From contig CAZFBR010000210.1 of assembly GCA_964517215.1 (NCBI GenBank), positions 1 through 6,143 of the forward strand: DNA of 6,143 bases, given 5' to 3'. Positions 5,166 to 6,143 of this stretch are shown piece after piece. Source of the DNA: CAZFBR01 sp035353495 [NCBI: uncultured bacterium] (lineage in GTDB: Bacteria > DAOPZR01). How positions within the stretch are numbered: position 1 is the first letter of the stretch; each line of letters starts with the position of its first letter. The notes under the pieces were generated by a model. That model ran no database searches and was not told the DNA's origin. It saw only the letters and a program-made list of their open reading frames with translations. Made by a program: the position numbers and the translations under genes.

Positions 5166-6107
5166 TCATGCCGTGCGCCGGGCGAGGCAGAAAAGACAAT
5201 CGCTTTGCCGGTTCTGGTCAATTACTCTCTGCAATCCGTTGAGATTCTTGGCCAACAGGCGCAGCAACTCGCTATCCGCTGGCAGTGCTCCTCCTGCTAT
5301 GAGCAGTTGCAGCCATTCGTAAACGTCCTGACCAAACCACCAGAAGGCCTGCGCGCGCAGTCCTGTCCGCTGAAGCAGCCAGTCGAGCGAGCTCTTTGTG
5401 AACAGCTGCGGATGCAGGCAGGGAACGAGGTGGCGGTTCACCGGACGCTGATACTGCAGTTGCGCCGCCGTACTCAACGAATCGAAATGCGGCACTTCGA
5501 TAACAAACAGTGTGCCGAGTCGTGTGCCGTCAACGAGTGTGCGTAAGGCCCCGGCCGGGTCGGGGAGGTGTTCCAGCACATTGCACAATGATATCACATC
5601 CGCCGTCCCCCCCCCCGCCACCTCCGCAAAATCGCCGCAAACCGGAATACCGTGCACGTCCCGGGCCACCGCGGCGGCCGCCGCGTCCCGTTCCACCCCC
5701 GCGACCCGCCAGCCGCGGGCATGTGCCGCCGCGAGCAGTTCCCCCGTACCGCAACCGATGTCAATCCAGTACCCGCCGCCTACTTCACCGGCACAACAGA
5801 CATACTCAACTTTCGGGACCATTACCTGTTGCAGACGCGCTGACCGCGTCGCGCTGTTCCGGTAGAGCGTCGCGCTCATGTGCGCTGCTGCCTCCGCGGT
5901 CAGCGCCAGGTACTCCGCCCATGCCGGCATGCGTCGCAGATGGACATGCCCGCAGACCGGGCAGCGCACGTAGGTGCAGCCGTGCAACTCCGCCGCCGGT
6001 TGCGGTTCCGCAGCAACACTACCGCAGAGCAGGCAAGGGCTGAGGGGAGTCGTGCGCAGCAAGTCAGCGGCACGTTCATACATGGCTGCGTCACGCCTTT
6101 GGTCCAT
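5166..6107 (-). CDS. Class I SAM-dependent methyltransferase with N-terminal zinc-ribbon-like segment
   Basis: From the ATG at 6107 the protein has 313 residues. Four cysteines in C25-LLC28 and C49-PVC52 form a CxxC...CxxC knuckle expected to bind zinc, as seen at the N-terminus of some sugar and surface-glycan methyltransferases. The SAM-binding Rossmann core follows: IDIGCGTGELL (115-125, motif I), an acidic strand end AGVERD (126-131 region), then VISLCNVLEHLPDP (171-184, motif IV with the typical xLEHLxDP) and FVIEVPHFDS (201-210). The C-terminal third (HLVPCLHPQLFTKSSLDWLL) fits the F-x-x-x-S-L-x-x-L-L segment of the Methyltransf_23/C-methyltransferase-like group. The acceptor is unknown; a sugar is likely from context. 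The start is uncertain: no good Shine-Dalgarno precedes 6107 and the frame is open for 12 more codons to the window edge, so the gene may begin outside. The 3' half is of clearly lower GC than the 5' half. Confidence 0.85.
   Translation of the reverse strand: MDQRRDAAMYERAADLLRTTPLSPCLLCGSVAAEPQPAAELHGCTYVRCPVCGHVHLRRMPAWAEYLALTAEAAAHMSATLYRNSATRSARLQQVMVPKVEYVCCAGEVGGGYWIDIGCGTGELLAAAHARGWRVAGVERDAAAAAVARDVHGIPVCGDFAEVAGGGTADVISLCNVLEHLPDPAGALRTLVDGTRLGTLFVIEVPHFDSLSTAAQLQYQRPVNRHLVPCLHPQLFTKSSLDWLLQRTGLRAQAFWWFGQDVYEWLQLLIAGGALPADSELLRLLAKNLNGLQRVIDQNRQSDCLFCLARRTA
5607..5616 (-). repeat. Ten-base G homopolymer inside the methyltransferase gene
   Basis: Ten consecutive C on the plus strand read as ten G on the coding strand, covering the last base of an Ala codon and Gly165-Gly167. 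It lies in a loop between the strand ending CGDF and the one beginning DVISL. Gain or loss of one G would shift the frame and truncate the protein before the VLEHLPDP motif. At the length given here the gene is in frame (ON). Mononucleotide G tracts of this size act as phase-variation switches in glycan genes of several bacteria; here that is inference. Confidence 0.8.
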
Positions 6108-6143
6108 ACCCGGTTTGAGCGCGGCGATGTCGACCGGCTTGCC

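Larger units (their letters stand above)
4460..5520. other. Low-GC block spanning gene fragments and the methyltransferase 3' half
   Basis: Hand-counted 60-base lines in this block give about 48-53% GC (for example 29/60 at 5101-5160, 30/60 at 4801-4860, 31/60 at 5221-5280). Core operon lines reach 75-83% (45/60 at 2461-2520, 50/60 at 1021-1080). The change on the right is fairly sharp, around 5520, inside the methyltransferase reading frame. The left edge is near the start of the radical SAM gene. Edges are approximate. It suggests DNA of different origin or a tract left by recombination. Confidence 0.6.

Noticed and set aside
4623-5546. A 307-codon plus-strand open frame across the low-GC block
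   Set aside because: It is tempting because this stretch lacks an intact minus-strand gene, but it runs antisense into the conserved methyltransferase C-terminus, shows no motif I recognise, has no ribosome binding site, and the minus strand carries the MCGF...HRGPDE and B12-type signatures.

Overview
This window is a compact block of genes, all transcribed from the minus strand, from a high-GC bacterium. Sampled 60-base lines in the core run about 70 to 83% GC. Gene content (WbqC-like protein, sugar aminotransferase, nucleotide-sugar-type SDR enzyme, PseG-like protein, radical SAM/SPASM enzyme, SAM methyltransferase) points to an accessory locus that makes or modifies an amino-sugar of a surface glycan such as O-antigen, capsule or flagellin glycan. 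No marker in the window fixes the phylum. A Gram-negative host is likely from the WbqC/PseG-type content, but this is inference.

Layout in transcription order (right to left). A class I SAM methyltransferase with an N-terminal zinc-ribbon-like segment occupies 6107-5166, and its frame stays open to the right edge of the window. From 5165 to about 4514 lies a lower-GC stretch (about 48-53% in sampled lines) that holds no convincing intact gene. It holds the N-terminus of a cobalamin-binding-domain-like protein interrupted by an in-frame TGA, the N-terminus of an asparagine-synthetase-type glutamine amidotransferase that runs into unrecognised sequence, and a 25-codon basic ORF with a good ribosome binding site. 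Then follow five genes in tight series: radical SAM/SPASM enzyme (4513-3452), PseG-like GT-B protein (3455-2430), SDR dehydratase/epimerase/reductase (2433-1537), DegT/PLP sugar aminotransferase (1540-416) and a WbqC-family protein (423 to beyond the left edge). The four junctions among them overlap by 4, 4, 4 and 8 bases, so they are almost certainly one translationally coupled operon.

A plausible joint role is that the SDR enzyme and the PLP aminotransferase build an amino-deoxy nucleotide sugar. The PseG-like protein would act on that sugar or a related one, and the radical SAM enzyme and methyltransferase would add unusual modifications. The gene set resembles part of a pseudaminic or legionaminic acid pathway, but the synthase (PseI/NeuB) and the cytidylyltransferase (PseF/NeuA) are not in view, and the PseG-like protein departs from its family at a conserved position. 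The most notable features are the mosaic of gene fragments in the low-GC block, a 10-G homopolymer inside the methyltransferase gene that could support phase variation, and the radical SAM/SPASM enzyme embedded in a sugar operon.
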